Assembly: GCF_020536995.1 (NCBI RefSeq)
Contig: NC_068367.1
Coordinates: 65,695,493 to 65,759,492, forward strand
DNA length: 64,000 bases
Direction: 5' to 3'
Source: Dreissena polymorpha
Lineage: Eukaryota; Mollusca; Bivalvia; Myida; Dreissenidae
Shown: in pieces, positions 11,795-23,486 of the stretch
How the letters are laid out: each line of letters opens with the position of its first letter
Numbering within the stretch: the first letter of the stretch is position 1
Notes under the pieces: model-generated
Databases searched by the model: none
Told to the model about the DNA's origin: nothing
The model's input: only the letters and a program-made list of their open reading frames with translations
Program-made: the position numbers and the translations under genes

Positions 11795-11799
11795 CTGAA

Positions 11800-13082
11800 T
11801 GTCAAAGAAATAGGGTTGTTTTTTTTTGTGTGTGTAAATGTTAATATAGTTAATTAGAATAGCAAGTATAAATGTTACTATAAACCGGCTGCGGGATACA
11901 CATCCAAGAGTACTGAAAGCCCTGAAATCATAAATCATACGGTCAAATCTAATGGGAAATTTAGGGTCAGGTCTGGGGTATGGGGATACTTTTGTTTATT
12001 CAAGGAAGCCTGGTTAGTGTATGGCAGAGTTCGAGAGTTTTCTGTGTGTTTCTGAGTCAGTTGAATTTGGGCTTAAGACCAGAGCGTTTGTTGTTTGGAA
12101 GGAGGTGCCATCAGAATTTCTGATCGTCGGCCACATTGTGGAGGCATCTAGAGTGTTGTGTTTATAGAAGGAATCTAAATGGGGTATGTTATTTAGCAAT
12201 AATCTTTCTCGTCCAACATATGCATTATTGTAGTAATCATTCTGTATTGTTTTGTTTTTCTTGTAAAACTTGTAGTGCTTGATGTTACGGAAATAGTATG
12301 TTATTGCCATGTGATTTTGATAAGTAGTAAAATGTGGTATAATTGAAAGCTGTTATAAGGGATTAATCATAAGCATAATGATCTGAATGGATATTCTTAT
12401 ATCCTTGTAGATCCCATTTTTGTTGGTGTAAGAATTACGATGAAGAAAGTTGATGGAAAAGGGGATAGAAGATAGAAGTTTAATAAGACGTATGTTGCAT
12501 ACTAGAACTAGTTGAATATTGATGAAGAAAGTTGATGGAAAAGGGGATAGAAGATAGAAGTTTAATAAGACGTATGATGCATACTAGAACTAGTTGAATA
12601 TTGGCCATCAGTTTCATAAAGACAACTACAAATAAATTATACAGAGAAACGCACTGACAGGAAGGAAGCATTCATATCATAGTAAACCTCAAAAAGTGTA
12701 GCAGTGATGTGCACTGTGTAGTTCCGATTGGGTAACTGGAAAGAACTGGACCTGAGAACTGAATATATATTTATGACGTTCACAGCGGAGCACAGCAAGA
12801 ACATTTGTTTTTACCATTTGACATTCGATCATCATGGATAATCTAAACTGAAATTTCTTATTTGTTTTTAAATGGGCATGCTTTTAGAATAGAAATTAAA
12901 GCATGAAAATTAAATAGATAAATAGATAAATAAACTTTGTAATCCTCTTTGCAGTATTGTGATTTGCATAGACCCCAAAATTTAAAGTCCTTTCCTTCTA
13001 TCTGAGGGACATTGGTGGACTTTTGTTTACATTCAAAGTTTATAGTTAGTTTGCTAAACTATACTATCAAAAATCTTTGACA
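11800..13082 (+). repeat. 5' LTR of the Gmr1-like element
   Basis: Starts TGTCAAAGAAATAGGG and ends AATCTTTGACA; same length as the 3' LTR. It contains an internal 82-bp tandem duplication (12439-12520 and 12521-12602, one visible difference GTTGCAT/GATGCAT). Open frames on its minus strand recur identically in the 3' LTR and are not genes. Confidence 0.95.
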
Positions 13083-13614
13083 AAACTGGTAGTACGGGTG
13101 GGGTTATGCTATTCGATTATCACAGAGAAATACTGCAGTGAGGAAATAAAAGCTTGTCTGTAAATTCAAGAGAAATTTTATCTCTGTGTGCTGTGCTGTT
13201 AATACCTGGGTTGTTATCTCTAAGGGGACTTGCTACAGGTCAGTGTGAGGTCACAGGCACTGGTCAGGTCAGGCAAAGGGGAGAAACTGTTAAAAGGGGC
13301 CAGCAGGTTATTATAAGAGTTAACTTTCTTGTTAAATCCCTTATTCATTGGGTTTGATTTTCACCATGTCTGATTTGGAAAATCTTTTTCAAATGGGTGA
13401 AAAGTCCGGTTTGTCCGGGGAAACTTTGCTCTCCTTTATAAGAGAAAGAGAGGAGGCAGAAAGGAAAGAAAGAGCTTATGAGCGTGAAGAGAGAAATAGA
13501 GAGAGAGAATTTAAGAAATTAGAAATGGAGAGAGAAATTGAGATGGAAAGATAACGTAGTGGGTCACAGAGAGGTGATAGTCGTACTACTAGTGAGAGTG
13601 GTACTAAGGCTAAG

Positions 13615-16600
13615 TTGCCAAAGTTACCCAATTTTGATGACAAGCGTGATAGCATGGATGCATATCTCAAAAGATTTGAGCGATTTGCAGAGAGTGCTGG
13701 ATGGAAGAAGGAATGTTGGGGTGCAAATTTGAGTGCACTGTTGCAGGGGCGTGCCCTGGATGTGTATTCGAGACTCACAGTTGCTGAGGCTAATGATTAT
13801 CAGAAATTTAAGGATGCCCTGCTAAAAAGGTTCAATCTGAACGAAGACGGTTTCAGGGAAAAGTTTCGTAGTAGTAAATGTGAATCAGGGGAGACAGCGT
13901 CTCAATTTGTAATTCGATTGGGAGATTACTTAACCAATTGGATGTGCCAGGCTGGGTCTGACGAAACCTATGAGGGTTTAAGAGATTTGATTTTACGTGA
14001 GCAATACTTGAATGGGTGCTCAAAGGGACTGCAAGTGTTCTTAAAGGAGCGTAAGTTTGCTTCAGTAACAGAGATGGCCGATTGTGCAGATCGGTATATT
14101 GAGGCCCATGAGGGCAATGGCAAAACGGGGAATGAATCTAGAGATGGTGTGAAAGGTAAGGCTTGCTTTGTTTGCAATGGACCACATTTACGTAGAGACT
14201 GCCCGAGGATAAATGGTCGGAACACCATGGGCACAAACAACCATAGGGGTGGTAACCTATCAGGCCAGTATTCAGGTAATGGTTTCAAAAGCTGGGAACC
14301 AGCAAGAGGTGGAAGAAGACCTGAAGACAAGTATGACCGAAAGGTAAGTAAATCTAGTTTGTCGGCGTGTGGCCTATCCCAAGGAAAGGTAAGTCTGTCA
14401 TGTGGTCACAAATTACCTGTCATGTCGGCAGCGTGTGATGGACCTATTCGGGAAAATATGCCGGAGTGCATAGGATGGGTCAACGGAAAACAAATTCGTG
14501 TCTTGAGGGATACTGGATGTTCATCAGTGGTGGTAAAGAGGTCTCTTGTACCAAACCACAGTTTTACTGGGAAAGTTCAGAATTGTGTCTTACTTGATGG
14601 AACAGTGAGACAATTCCCCACGGCAAAAGTGTTTGTGGAAACACCTTATTTTACAGGTAAGGTTATTGCCATGTGTGTTGAAAGTCCAGTATACGACTTG
14701 ATATTGGGGAATATTGACGGAATCAGAGATATTGCAATTGGAGAATATGCGACCATATCAGAAGAGAAGAAAGTGGATGAAACGGTGAACGAACAGGCAG
14801 CAGTAGTCACCAGAGCTCAGGCTTCAAAAGAAAAGGTAAGCAAAATCAAACCGTTAAAGGTGCCAACACAGATCAAGGGGATGAATCCACAGATGTTTCA
14901 AGAAGCACAGAAAAGTGACCCAACTCTTCAAGCTGCCCGGGAACAAGCAATGTCGGAAGAGGTAAAGCAGTGTGGAAAACTGAATACTTCTCGGTATTAT
15001 GAACGCAATGGATTCTTGTACCGTGAATTTACGTCTCCAAAACATAACAAGGCAGAACCTGTTTGCCAGCTTGTTGTCCCTAAGGAATTTCGAGATGAAA
15101 TCATGAAGATAGCTCATGAGAGTTTAATAGGAGGACATCTAGGAATGCAGAAAACATTGGATAAAGTACTGTCACAATTTCATTGGTCTGGTGTAATGTC
15201 AGATGTGAAACGTTTCTGTACCTCCTGTGATACCTGTCAGAGGATGACATCAAAAGGAAAAGTTTCCAAGGTTCCGTTGGGAGAAATGCCATTAATAGAT
15301 ACACCATTTAAACGCGTGGCTGTTGATCTGATTGGACCTATTACACCAGTTAGTGACAGAGGAAACCGGTACATATTAACGGTGGTTGACTACGCTACAA
15401 GATATCCGGAGGCGATGGCATTGAAGAACATTGAGACAGAAACCGTTGCAGAGGCATTAGTAGACATTTTCACTCGAGTTGGAGTTCCACAAGAAATGCT
15501 TAGTGACATGGGAGCACAGTTTACATCTGGACTCATGAAGGAGATAAGTAGGCTGTTGTCAATGAAACAGTTAGTGACTACACCATACCATCCCCAGTGT
15601 AACGGGTTAGTGGAAAGAATGAATGGCACGCTGAAGTCCATGATAAAGCGTATGTGTACAGAGCGACCCAAGGACTGGGACAAGTACATTTCGCCAGCCT
15701 TGTTCGCATACAGAGAAGCCCCACAGGCAAGCACAGGGTTTTCTCCATTTGAACTGCTCTACGGGAGAACAGTAAGAGGACCAATGCAAATATTAAGAGA
15801 GATGTTGACACAGGAAACCCTTAGTGAAGAGGTAAAAACTGTTTATGAATACGTTTTGGACCTAAAGGAAAGGCTAGCAGAAACAATGCAATTTGCACAA
15901 GAAGAACTGAAGAAATCTGCTGGAAAATACAAGAAACACTTCGATAAGAAAGCGAGGCAAAGAACATTTTCAGTAGGAGAGCGAGCTCTAGTTCTGTTGC
16001 CAACAAACCGAAACAAATTGCTCATGCAGTGGCAAGGGCCATATGAAATTGTAGAGAAAGTTGGTGAATCAGACTACCGACTTGACGTCAATGGTCATGT
16101 GAAGACATACCATGCCAATATGTTGAAGAAATATGTGGAGAGAATTGGCAATGAGGCTGAAACTGGTCAGGCTGGATTACTGATAAATATCGCAGCGGCC
16201 ATTATTGAAGACGACAAGGTACCAAGTGGTGAGAAGGACTGTTTAAGTGAGTATGGTCGATTTAATGAAGAGATACAATGTCCTATAATAGAACAATCAG
16301 AATCTGTTGAAGATGTCAAACTTGGTGAAAACCTAGATGCCAAACAATGCAAATCTTTGCAAACATTACTTCAAGACTTCCAAGACGTGTTAACTGACAT
16401 TCCTGGGAAAACCAATTTGGTAGAACACCATATTAAAACAACTGCAGATGATCCAATTCGTTCAAGGCCATATCCTGTTCCACATGCTGTGAAGGAGACC
16501 ATAAACAAAGAAGTTCAGGAGATGTTACGAATGGGTGTCATTGAACCATCAGATTCACCATATAGATCACCAGTCGTTATAGTGAAGAAACCAGATGGCA

Positions 16601-17712
16601 CTAATAGATTTTGTGTGGACTTTCGCAAGTTAAATCAGGTCACAGTCTTTGATGCTGAGCCAATGCCATGTCAGGATGACATTTTTGCACGCTTATCCCA
16701 CTGTCGTTACTTTTCGAGAATTGATTTGTCAAAGGGGTACTGGCAGATTCCAGTTTCCGAGGAAAGCAAAAAGTATACTAGCTTTGCAACTGACACCGGG
16801 CTATGGCAGTTTCGAAGAATGCCATTTGGACTGGCATGCGCACCCGCTGTCTTCAGCAGAATGATGAGAATGTTGCTGAAAGACCTTAGTGGAGTGGATA
16901 ACTTTTTAGACGATATGTTCCTGTTCACCGAGACATGGGAGGAGCATCTTACGTTGATTGCAGAAGTCTTAGGGCGCCTGCGAAATGCTGGACTGACGGC
17001 AAAGCCTAGCAAGTGCATGTTGGCTTGTGAGAGACTTGATATCTTAGGACACCAAGTAGGGCACGGAAAAGTGGAACCAAACCCACAGAAGGTTACAGCA
17101 ATAGCTCAAGCCGAAAGACCACGAACCAAGACTGAACTTCGATCCTTCTTAGGGCTGGTAGGTTATTATCGTAAGTTCATACCAAACTTTGCTGCTGTGG
17201 CTGTACCACTTACCGACCTCACCAAGAAAGGTAAACCCAATACCTTGGTTTGGGAATCACCTCATGAAAGGGCATTCAAGGAATTGAAGGAACGAGTGAC
17301 GATGTCACCAATTCTCCGAATGGCAGATTTAGGTAAGCCATTTATTCTACGTACAGACGCCTCTAATGTAGGTTTAGGGGCAGTACTTCTGCAAGAACAT
17401 GAGGATGGTAAGTTTCCGGTAGCATATGCAAGTCGTAAATTGCTGCAAAGGGAAAGAAATTATTCGGTGGTTGAGAAAGAATGCCTTGCAGTTGTGTGGG
17501 GAATACAGAAATTCCACACATACTTATATGGTAAGAAGTTTCTGTTAGAAACAGACCACATGCCACTGGTATATCTGAACAAGGCAAAGGATTCTAATGG
17601 CAGAATCATGCGTTGGGCTCTTGTTTTGCAGGCTTACCGGTTCACTGTTGTTGCTATAAAGGGAACTGAAAATGTCGGGGCTGATTATCTCAGTCGAAAA
17701 TCTGGGACATGA
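13615..17712 (+). CDS. Gag-protease-integrase-RT-RNase H polyprotein frame of the Gmr1-like element
   Basis: A 1365-codon frame. Residues about 1-165 are gag capsid-like; about 78-164 (WM, LRDLILREQYL, LQVFLKERK) resemble a SCAN domain. A CCHC zinc knuckle lies at C184-C196. Protease has its DTG at 299-301. Integrase has an HHCC zinc segment starting at H501 and a D571, D631, E667 catalytic triad with DX35E spacing, then a GPY/F-type segment near 806 (WQGPYEIVEKV). Reverse transcriptase spans about 936-1140 with its active-site DD at 1099-1100, and RNase H about 1235-1365 with TDAS near 1245. All products serve the element's own particle formation, reverse transcription and integration. Domain names rest on motifs read by eye. 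Confidence 0.92.
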   Translation: MPKLPNFDDKRDSMDAYLKRFERFAESAGWKKECWGANLSALLQGRALDVYSRLTVAEANDYQKFKDALLKRFNLNEDGFREKFRSSKCESGETASQFVIRLGDYLTNWMCQAGSDETYEGLRDLILREQYLNGCSKGLQVFLKERKFASVTEMADCADRYIEAHEGNGKTGNESRDGVKGKACFVCNGPHLRRDCPRINGRNTMGTNNHRGGNLSGQYSGNGFKSWEPARGGRRPEDKYDRKVSKSSLSACGLSQGKVSLSCGHKLPVMSAACDGPIRENMPECIGWVNGKQIRVLRDTGCSSVVVKRSLVPNHSFTGKVQNCVLLDGTVRQFPTAKVFVETPYFTGKVIAMCVESPVYDLILGNIDGIRDIAIGEYATISEEKKVDETVNEQAAVVTRAQASKEKVSKIKPLKVPTQIKGMNPQMFQEAQKSDPTLQAAREQAMSEEVKQCGKLNTSRYYERNGFLYREFTSPKHNKAEPVCQLVVPKEFRDEIMKIAHESLIGGHLGMQKTLDKVLSQFHWSGVMSDVKRFCTSCDTCQRMTSKGKVSKVPLGEMPLIDTPFKRVAVDLIGPITPVSDRGNRYILTVVDYATRYPEAMALKNIETETVAEALVDIFTRVGVPQEMLSDMGAQFTSGLMKEISRLLSMKQLVTTPYHPQCNGLVERMNGTLKSMIKRMCTERPKDWDKYISPALFAYREAPQASTGFSPFELLYGRTVRGPMQILREMLTQETLSEEVKTVYEYVLDLKERLAETMQFAQEELKKSAGKYKKHFDKKARQRTFSVGERALVLLPTNRNKLLMQWQGPYEIVEKVGESDYRLDVNGHVKTYHANMLKKYVERIGNEAETGQAGLLINIAAAIIEDDKVPSGEKDCLSEYGRFNEEIQCPIIEQSESVEDVKLGENLDAKQCKSLQTLLQDFQDVLTDIPGKTNLVEHHIKTTADDPIRSRPYPVPHAVKETINKEVQEMLRMGVIEPSDSPYRSPVVIVKKPDGTNRFCVDFRKLNQVTVFDAEPMPCQDDIFARLSHCRYFSRIDLSKGYWQIPVSEESKKYTSFATDTGLWQFRRMPFGLACAPAVFSRMMRMLLKDLSGVDNFLDDMFLFTETWEEHLTLIAEVLGRLRNAGLTAKPSKCMLACERLDILGHQVGHGKVEPNPQKVTAIAQAERPRTKTELRSFLGLVGYYRKFIPNFAAVAVPLTDLTKKGKPNTLVWESPHERAFKELKERVTMSPILRMADLGKPFILRTDASNVGLGAVLLQEHEDGKFPVAYASRKLLQRERNYSVVEKECLAVVWGIQKFHTYLYGKKFLLETDHMPLVYLNKAKDSNGRIMRWALVLQAYRFTVVAIKGTENVGADYLSRKSGT

Positions 17713-17787
17713 GTCATGAACCTAGTCTTGACACAAATCCAAAAGGTTGAGACAGAAATTGGGAATTTCATCTTAAGTAGGGGGGTG

Positions 17788-19070
17788 TGTCAAAGAAATA
17801 GGGTTGTTTTTTTTTGTGTGTGTAAATGTTAATATAGTTAATTAGAATAGCAAGTATAAATGTTACTATAAACCGGCTGCGGGATACACATCCAAGAGTA
17901 CTGAAAGCCCTGAAATCATAAATCATACGGTCAAATCTAATGGGAAATTTAGGGTCAGGTCTGGGGTATGGGGATACTTTTGTTTATTCAAGGAAGCCTG
18001 GTTAGTGTATGGCAGAGTTCGAGAGTTTTCTGTGTGTTTCTGAGTCAGTTGAATTTGGGCTTAAGACCAGAGCGTTTGTTGTTTGGAAGGAGGTGCCATC
18101 AGAATTTCTGATCGTCGGCCACATTGTGGAGGCATCTAGAGTGTTGTGTTTATAGAAGGAATCTAAATGGGGTATGTTATTTAGCAATAATCTTTCTCGT
18201 CCAACATATGCATTATTGTAGTAATCATTCTGTATTGTTTTGTTTTTCTTGTAAAACTTGTAGTGCTTGATGTTACGGAAATAGTATGTTATTGCCATGT
18301 GATTTTGATAAGTAGTAAAATGTGGTATAATTGAAAGCTGTTATAAGGGATTAATCATAAGCATAATGATCTGAATGGATATTCTTATATCCTTGTAGAT
18401 CCCATTTTTGTTGGTGTAAGAATTACGATGAAGAAAGTTGATGGAAAAGGGGATAGAAGATAGAAGTTTAATAAGACGTATGTTGCATACTAGAACTAGT
18501 TGAATATTGATGAAGAAAGTTGATGGAAAAGGGGATAGAAGATAGAAGTTTAATAAGACGTATGATGCATACTAGAACTAGTTGAATATTGGCCATCAGT
18601 TTCATAAAGACAACTACAAATAAATTATACAGAGAAACGCACTGACAGGAAGGAAGCATTCATATCATAGTAAACCTCAAAAAGTGTAGCAGTGATGTGC
18701 ACTGTGTAGTTCCGATTGGGTAACTGGAAAGAACTGGACCTGAGAACTGAATATATATTTATGACGTTCACAGCGGAGCACAGCAAGAACATTTGTTTTT
18801 ACCATTTGACATTCGATCATCATGGATAATCTAAACTGAAATTTCTTATTTGTTTTTAAATGGGCATGCTTTTAGAATAGAAATTAAAGCATGAAAATTA
18901 AATAGATAAATAGATAAATAAACTTTGTAATCCTCTTTGCAGTATTGTGATTTGCATAGACCCCAAAATTTAAAGTCCTTTCCTTCTATCTGAGGGACAT
19001 TGGTGGACTTTTGTTTACATTCAAAGTTTATAGTTAGTTTGCTAAACTATACTATCAAAAATCTTTGACA
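17788..19070 (+). repeat. 3' LTR of the Gmr1-like element
   Basis: Same 1283 bp as the 5' LTR, including the 82-bp tandem duplication (18427-18508, 18509-18590), followed directly by the CTGAA target duplication. Confidence 0.95.
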
Positions 19071-19559
19071 CTGAAATATGAATATATTGTAAATTACATG
19101 TTAATTACAATAAATTAATAACTGTCATGATAAATACATCCTCTTAACATTACATCGAAACGTTTCTCATTAGTTTACGAAGCAGTATAGCATTAATCAC
19201 ATGTCTGTACAATTAAACGAATCTATTGTTTACATGCCGTAGCGGCCACACTAAACACTACAAAAACAGGCTAGATTGCACTTTACCGGTACGCAGTTGT
19301 TTACCACTATTGACAAAGCGGAGGTTTGGGGGCGGTAGCCCGCGATACTAAGGAAATATATTGGTGTTGGAAATATATCTGTCTATGATTTATTGCAATC
19401 CATATTTGCGTTTATTAGTGTAAATATGTTTCTTTGTACTTTGTTTTGTTCATTTTTAGCTCCACTGGCCAAAGGCCAGCGGGGCTTATGTCATGGTCCT
19501 GTGTCCGTCGTGTGTGTGTGCGTGCGTCCGTGCGTGCGTGCGTTAACTTTTTCTTAAAA

Positions 19560-20790
19560 CATCTTCTTCTCCTAAACAACTGGTCCAATTTTGATGAAAT
19601 TTCTCAGGAATGTTCCTGTGGTGAACCTCTTTCAAATTTGTTCAAATGATGCCCCTGGGGTCAAATTTGACTTTGCCCCTGGGGGTCAAAAAAATGAAAA
19701 TTTGCTTATATAAGGCATATTTTGTGCAAACTTTATAAATCTTCTTGTCAAGAACCATTGGGCCTAGGGCTACCAAACTTTGTATGTAGTGACATTTTAT
19801 AGTCCTCTACCAAGTTTGTTCAAATTATGCCCCTGGGGTCAAATTTGACCCTGCCCCGGGGGGGTAAAAAAATTGAAAATTTGCTTATATAAGGCCTATT
19901 TTGTGCAAACTTTATAAATCTTCTTGTCCATAACCGTATGGCGTAGGGCTACCAAATTTGGTATGTAGTGACATCTTATAGTCCTCTACCAAGTTTGTTC
20001 AAATTAAGTCCCTGGGATCAAATTTGACCCTACCCCGGGGGGGTCAAAAAATTGAAAATTTGCTTATATAAGGCCTATTTTGTGAAAACTTTAAAAATCT
20101 TCTTGTCCATAACCATTGGGCCTAGGGCTACCAAATTTTGTATGTAGTGACATCTAATAGTCCTCTACCAAGTTTGTTCAAATTATGCCCCTGGGGTCAA
20201 ATTTAACCCCGCCCTGGGGGGTCAAAAAATCGAAAATTTGCTTATATAAGTCCTATTTTGTGCAAACTTTAAAAATCTTCTTGTCCATTACCGTATGGCA
20301 TAGGGCTACCAAATTTGGTATATAATGACATCTTATAGTCCTCACCAAGCTTGTTCAAATTAAGCCCCTGGGATCAAATTTGACCGTTCCCCAGGGGTCA
20401 CAAAATTGAACATTTGCTTATATTGGGCCCATTTTGTGCAAACTATAAAAATCTTTTTGTCCATAACCATTGGGCCTATTTCTATCAAATTTGGTAGGTA
20501 GTGACATCTAATAGTTCTCTACTTAGTTTTTTCAAATTATGCCCCTGGGAACAAATTTGACCTTGCCCCAGGGGTCACAAAAATGAACATACATGTATGC
20601 TTAAATAAGGCCTATTTTGTGCAAACTTCAAACATCTTCTTGTTCTTAATTATAGAGCTTAGCTGGGCTACTAAATTTGGTATGTTGTGATATCTAATAG
20701 TTCTCTACCAAATTTGTTCAAATTTTTCCCCAGGGCTCAAATTTGACCCTGTCCCGGGAGGTCACAAAACTGAACATATGACGTTTACCA
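19560..20790 (+). repeat. Tandem core of the family c element (about 180-bp monomers)
   Basis: About seven diverged units, each with ACTTTATAAATCTTCTTGTC, GGGCTACCAAATTTGGTATG, AGTCCTCTACCAAGTTTGTT, and GCCCCTGGGGTCAAATTTGA. The first is preceded by a GTGCGTGCGTCC-type run at 19508-19545. No coding capacity. Confidence 0.85.
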
Positions 20791-21476
20791 GGGGAGATTA
20801 CTGCGGCCGTGTGGCTGTGACCAATAACAACAACAACATCTTGTAAACATGAGATAAAACCCTGTCATTTAGTGCCATTTTAGATCAGATGGTGACTGCT
20901 TACAAAGGAATTGAAGTAAAAACATGTTTTCTGAATGTTTTTCTTATAAACTGAAAAAAGTCGGGATTTATTTAAATATGTCGAAAGTGACCATATATCC
21001 GGATAAAAAAAATTCGGATGACATGTTTATTTAATGTCTTTTTTGTTGTGTTTAAACCAGTTTAATAATATCTTATTGATTTTAAAACACAACTTCCATG
21101 AACATAATTATTTCCATAAAAGTCAATATATGATTCTGCATTGTAAACTCAAACTTTGTATCCAAGAGAAGGTGTTGGAATTAATGAAGTGCAATGTTCT
21201 TAACTGTCTATATGCTGCTTTTTAATAACTAATGATTCATTGTTCCATTTGTGAATTGTGACTCATGAATTGTGGAGATATGATTGTCAATTGCTCAACG
21301 ATCTATATAAATTTCTGATCATTTTATAATTTTCTTAATATAAGTTATGAATTGATCTTAGAAGTGATATGTATTACTTAATTAAATACATTTATAAATA
21401 TAAGAAATAATCTTTAGATTTTCATAATATTCTCAGGCCTGTTGGTCTAAGGGATGTGTGGGTTGTTAATTATATG

Positions 21477-22481
21477 TATGCCCCTCTTCGAAGAAGAGGG
21501 TGTTTATTGTTTTGCACATGTCGGTCCGTCCGTCATCCGTATGTCCGTCCACCAGATGGTTTCTGGATGATAACTCAAGAACGCTTAGGCCTAGAATCAT
21601 GACACTTCAAAGGTACATTGATCATGACTCGCAGATGACCCCTGCTGATTTTGAAGTCACTAGGTCAAAGGTCAAGGTCACGTTGACCTGAAATAGTAAA
21701 ATGTTTTCCGGATGATAACTCAAGAACGCTTATGCCTATGATCATGAAATTTGATAGGTACATTGATCATGACTCGCAGATGAACCCTATTGATTTTCAG
21801 GTCACAAGGTCAAAGGTCAAGGTCACGGTGACCGGAAAAAGTAAAATGGTTTCCGGATGATAACTCAAGAACGTTTTATGCCTAGGATCATGAAACTTCA
21901 TAGTTGCATTGATCATGATTCACAGATGAATCCTATTGATTCTCAGGTGAAAGGTCAAGGTCACTGTGACCCGAAATAGTAAAATGTTTTCTGGATGATA
22001 ACTCAAGAACGCTTATTCCTAGGATCATGAAACTTCATAGGTACATGGATCTTGACTCGAAGATTACCCCTATTGATTTTCAGGTCACTAGGTCAAAGGT
22101 CACGGTGACTCAACTTAGAAAATGGTTTCCGTATTATAAATCAAGAACACTTACGCCTAGGATCATGAAACTTCATAGGTACATTTATCATGACTTGCAG
22201 ATGACCCCTATTGACTTTCAGGTCACTAGGTCAATGGTCAAGGTCACGGTGACTTCACACACAAAAATGGTTTCCGGATGATAACTAAAGAAAGCTTACG
22301 CCTAGGATCATGAAACTTCATAGGTACATTAATCATGACTCACAGATGGACCCCTATTGATTTTCAGGTCACTAGGTCAAAGGTCAAGGTCACAGTCCAA
22401 ATTATGTATTCACTCAATGGCTGCCACTACAACTGACAGCCCATATGGGGGGGCATGCATGTTTTACAAACAGCCCTTGTT
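21477..22481 (+). mobile_element. HINE-like element, family b
   Basis: The head TATGCCCCTCTTCGAAGAAG contains the hairpin CCTCTTC/GAAGAGG and is followed by a GTCCGTCC run. The core has six monomers of about 140 bp with GGATGATAACTCAAGAACGC, ATCATGAAACTTCATAGGTA and AGGTCAAAGGTCAAGGTCAC. The tail GGGGGGGCATGCATG mirrors ATGCCCC of the head, then TGTTT-tac-AAACA and GCCCTTGTT. A second copy of the tail only is at 60018-60085. Confidence 0.75.
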
Positions 22482-22628
22482 TGAGATGATTCTTTACAAA
22501 GAAAGATGCTACTATTGTATTTGTTATAAATGTGTGAAAGGCTCTAAGAAGGAACCAGAGATTATTAACCCTTTACCAAACACCAACAGGATTTTACGGG
22601 TTTATAGCTGACGACTTTATAAAAAATT

Positions 22629-22678
22629 ATGATAAAATGAGAAATTGCTCAAGATGAGCAATTTCTCCTTTTATCACA
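22629..22678. other. Long near-perfect hairpin inside the TTAA element
   Basis: GAGAAATTGCTC pairs perfectly with GAGCAATTTCTC across a five-base loop, and the flanks (ATGATAAAAT / CCTTTTATCAC) extend the stem to roughly 25 pairs with few mismatches. It resembles the foldback of a MITE; a small-RNA precursor is possible but unsupported. Confidence 0.6.
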
Positions 22679-22747
22679 ATTATTTCTACCCTACCTGATT
22701 CTTTCCTTAATATTCCATTACAATTTAATTTTCGTCTGCAACCTTTT

Positions 22748-23486
22748 TATGTCCCCCACTATAGTAGTGGGGGACATATTGTTTTTGCCCTGTCTGTTGG
22801 TCTGTTGGTCTGTTGGTCTGTCTCTTGGTCTGTTTGCGCCAACTTTAACATTTTGCAATAACTTTTGCTATATTGAAGATAGCAACTTCATATTTGGCAT
22901 GCATGTGTATCTCATGAAGCTGCACGTTTTGAGTGGTGAAAGGTCAAGGTCATCCTCTAAGGTCAGAGGTCAAATATATGTGGCCAAAATCGCTCATTTT
23001 ATGAATACTTTTGCAATATTGAAGATAGCAAGTTGATATTTGGCATGCATGTGTATCTTATGGAGCTGCACATTTTGAGTGGTAAAAGGTCAAGGTCAAG
23101 GTCATCCTACAAGGTCAGAGGTCAAATATATGTGGCCCAAATCGCTTATTTTATAAATACTTTTGCAATATTTAAGATAGCAACTTGATATTTGGCATGC
23201 ATGTGCATCTCATGGAGCTGCACATTTTGAGTGGTGAAAGGTCAAGGTCAAGGTCATCCTTCAAGGTCAGAGGTCAAATATATGTGGCCCAAATCGCTTA
23301 TTTTATAAATACTTTTGCAATATTGAAGATAGCAACTTGATATTTGGCATGCATGTGTATCTCATGGAGCTGCACATTTTGAGTGGTGAAAGGTCAAGGT
23401 CAAGGTCATCCTTCACAAGGTCAAGGTCATCCTACAAGGTCAAACATCATATAGGGGGACATTGTGTTTCACAAACACATCTTGTT
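22748..23486 (+). mobile_element. HINE-like element, family a (four core monomers)
   Basis: Head hairpin TATGTCCCCCAC / GTGGGGGACATA, GTCTGTTG run, four monomers spaced about 150 bp with GATAGCAACTTGATATTTGG and AAGGTCAAGGTCATCC, then GGGGGACAT, hairpin TGTGTTT-ca-CAAACACA and CTTGTT. This is the longest family a copy in the window. Copies elsewhere differ mainly in monomer number. Confidence 0.85.

Larger units (their letters stand above)
11795..19075 (+). mobile_element. Ty3/Gypsy LTR retrotransposon, Gmr1-like
   Basis: Two 1283-bp LTRs (11800-13082 and 17788-19070) start TG and end CA and are flanked by the same five bases CTGAA (11795-11799 and 19071-19075). A candidate primer-binding stretch TGGTAGTACGGGTGGGG follows the 5' LTR by four bases, and a purine tract AAGTAGGGGGGTG precedes the 3' LTR. 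The internal region has a Glu/Arg-rich coiled-coil leader near 13.36-13.55 kb and then a gag-pol frame. Order is gag, protease, integrase, reverse transcriptase, RNase H. Integrase ahead of reverse transcriptase is the hallmark of the Gmr1 branch of Ty3/Gypsy and is otherwise a Ty1/Copia order. It looks nearly whole, with about one apparent break. LTRs appear identical wherever I compared them, so the insertion is very young. Confidence 0.93.

Noticed and set aside
12014-12671. Minus-strand frames of 98 and 63 codons, repeated at 18002-18659
   Set aside because: They lie inside the two LTRs, repeat exactly, and have no protein-like motif.
22629-22678. Hairpin as a microRNA gene
   Set aside because: It lies within a foldback MITE and nothing indicates processing; small-RNA data would be needed.
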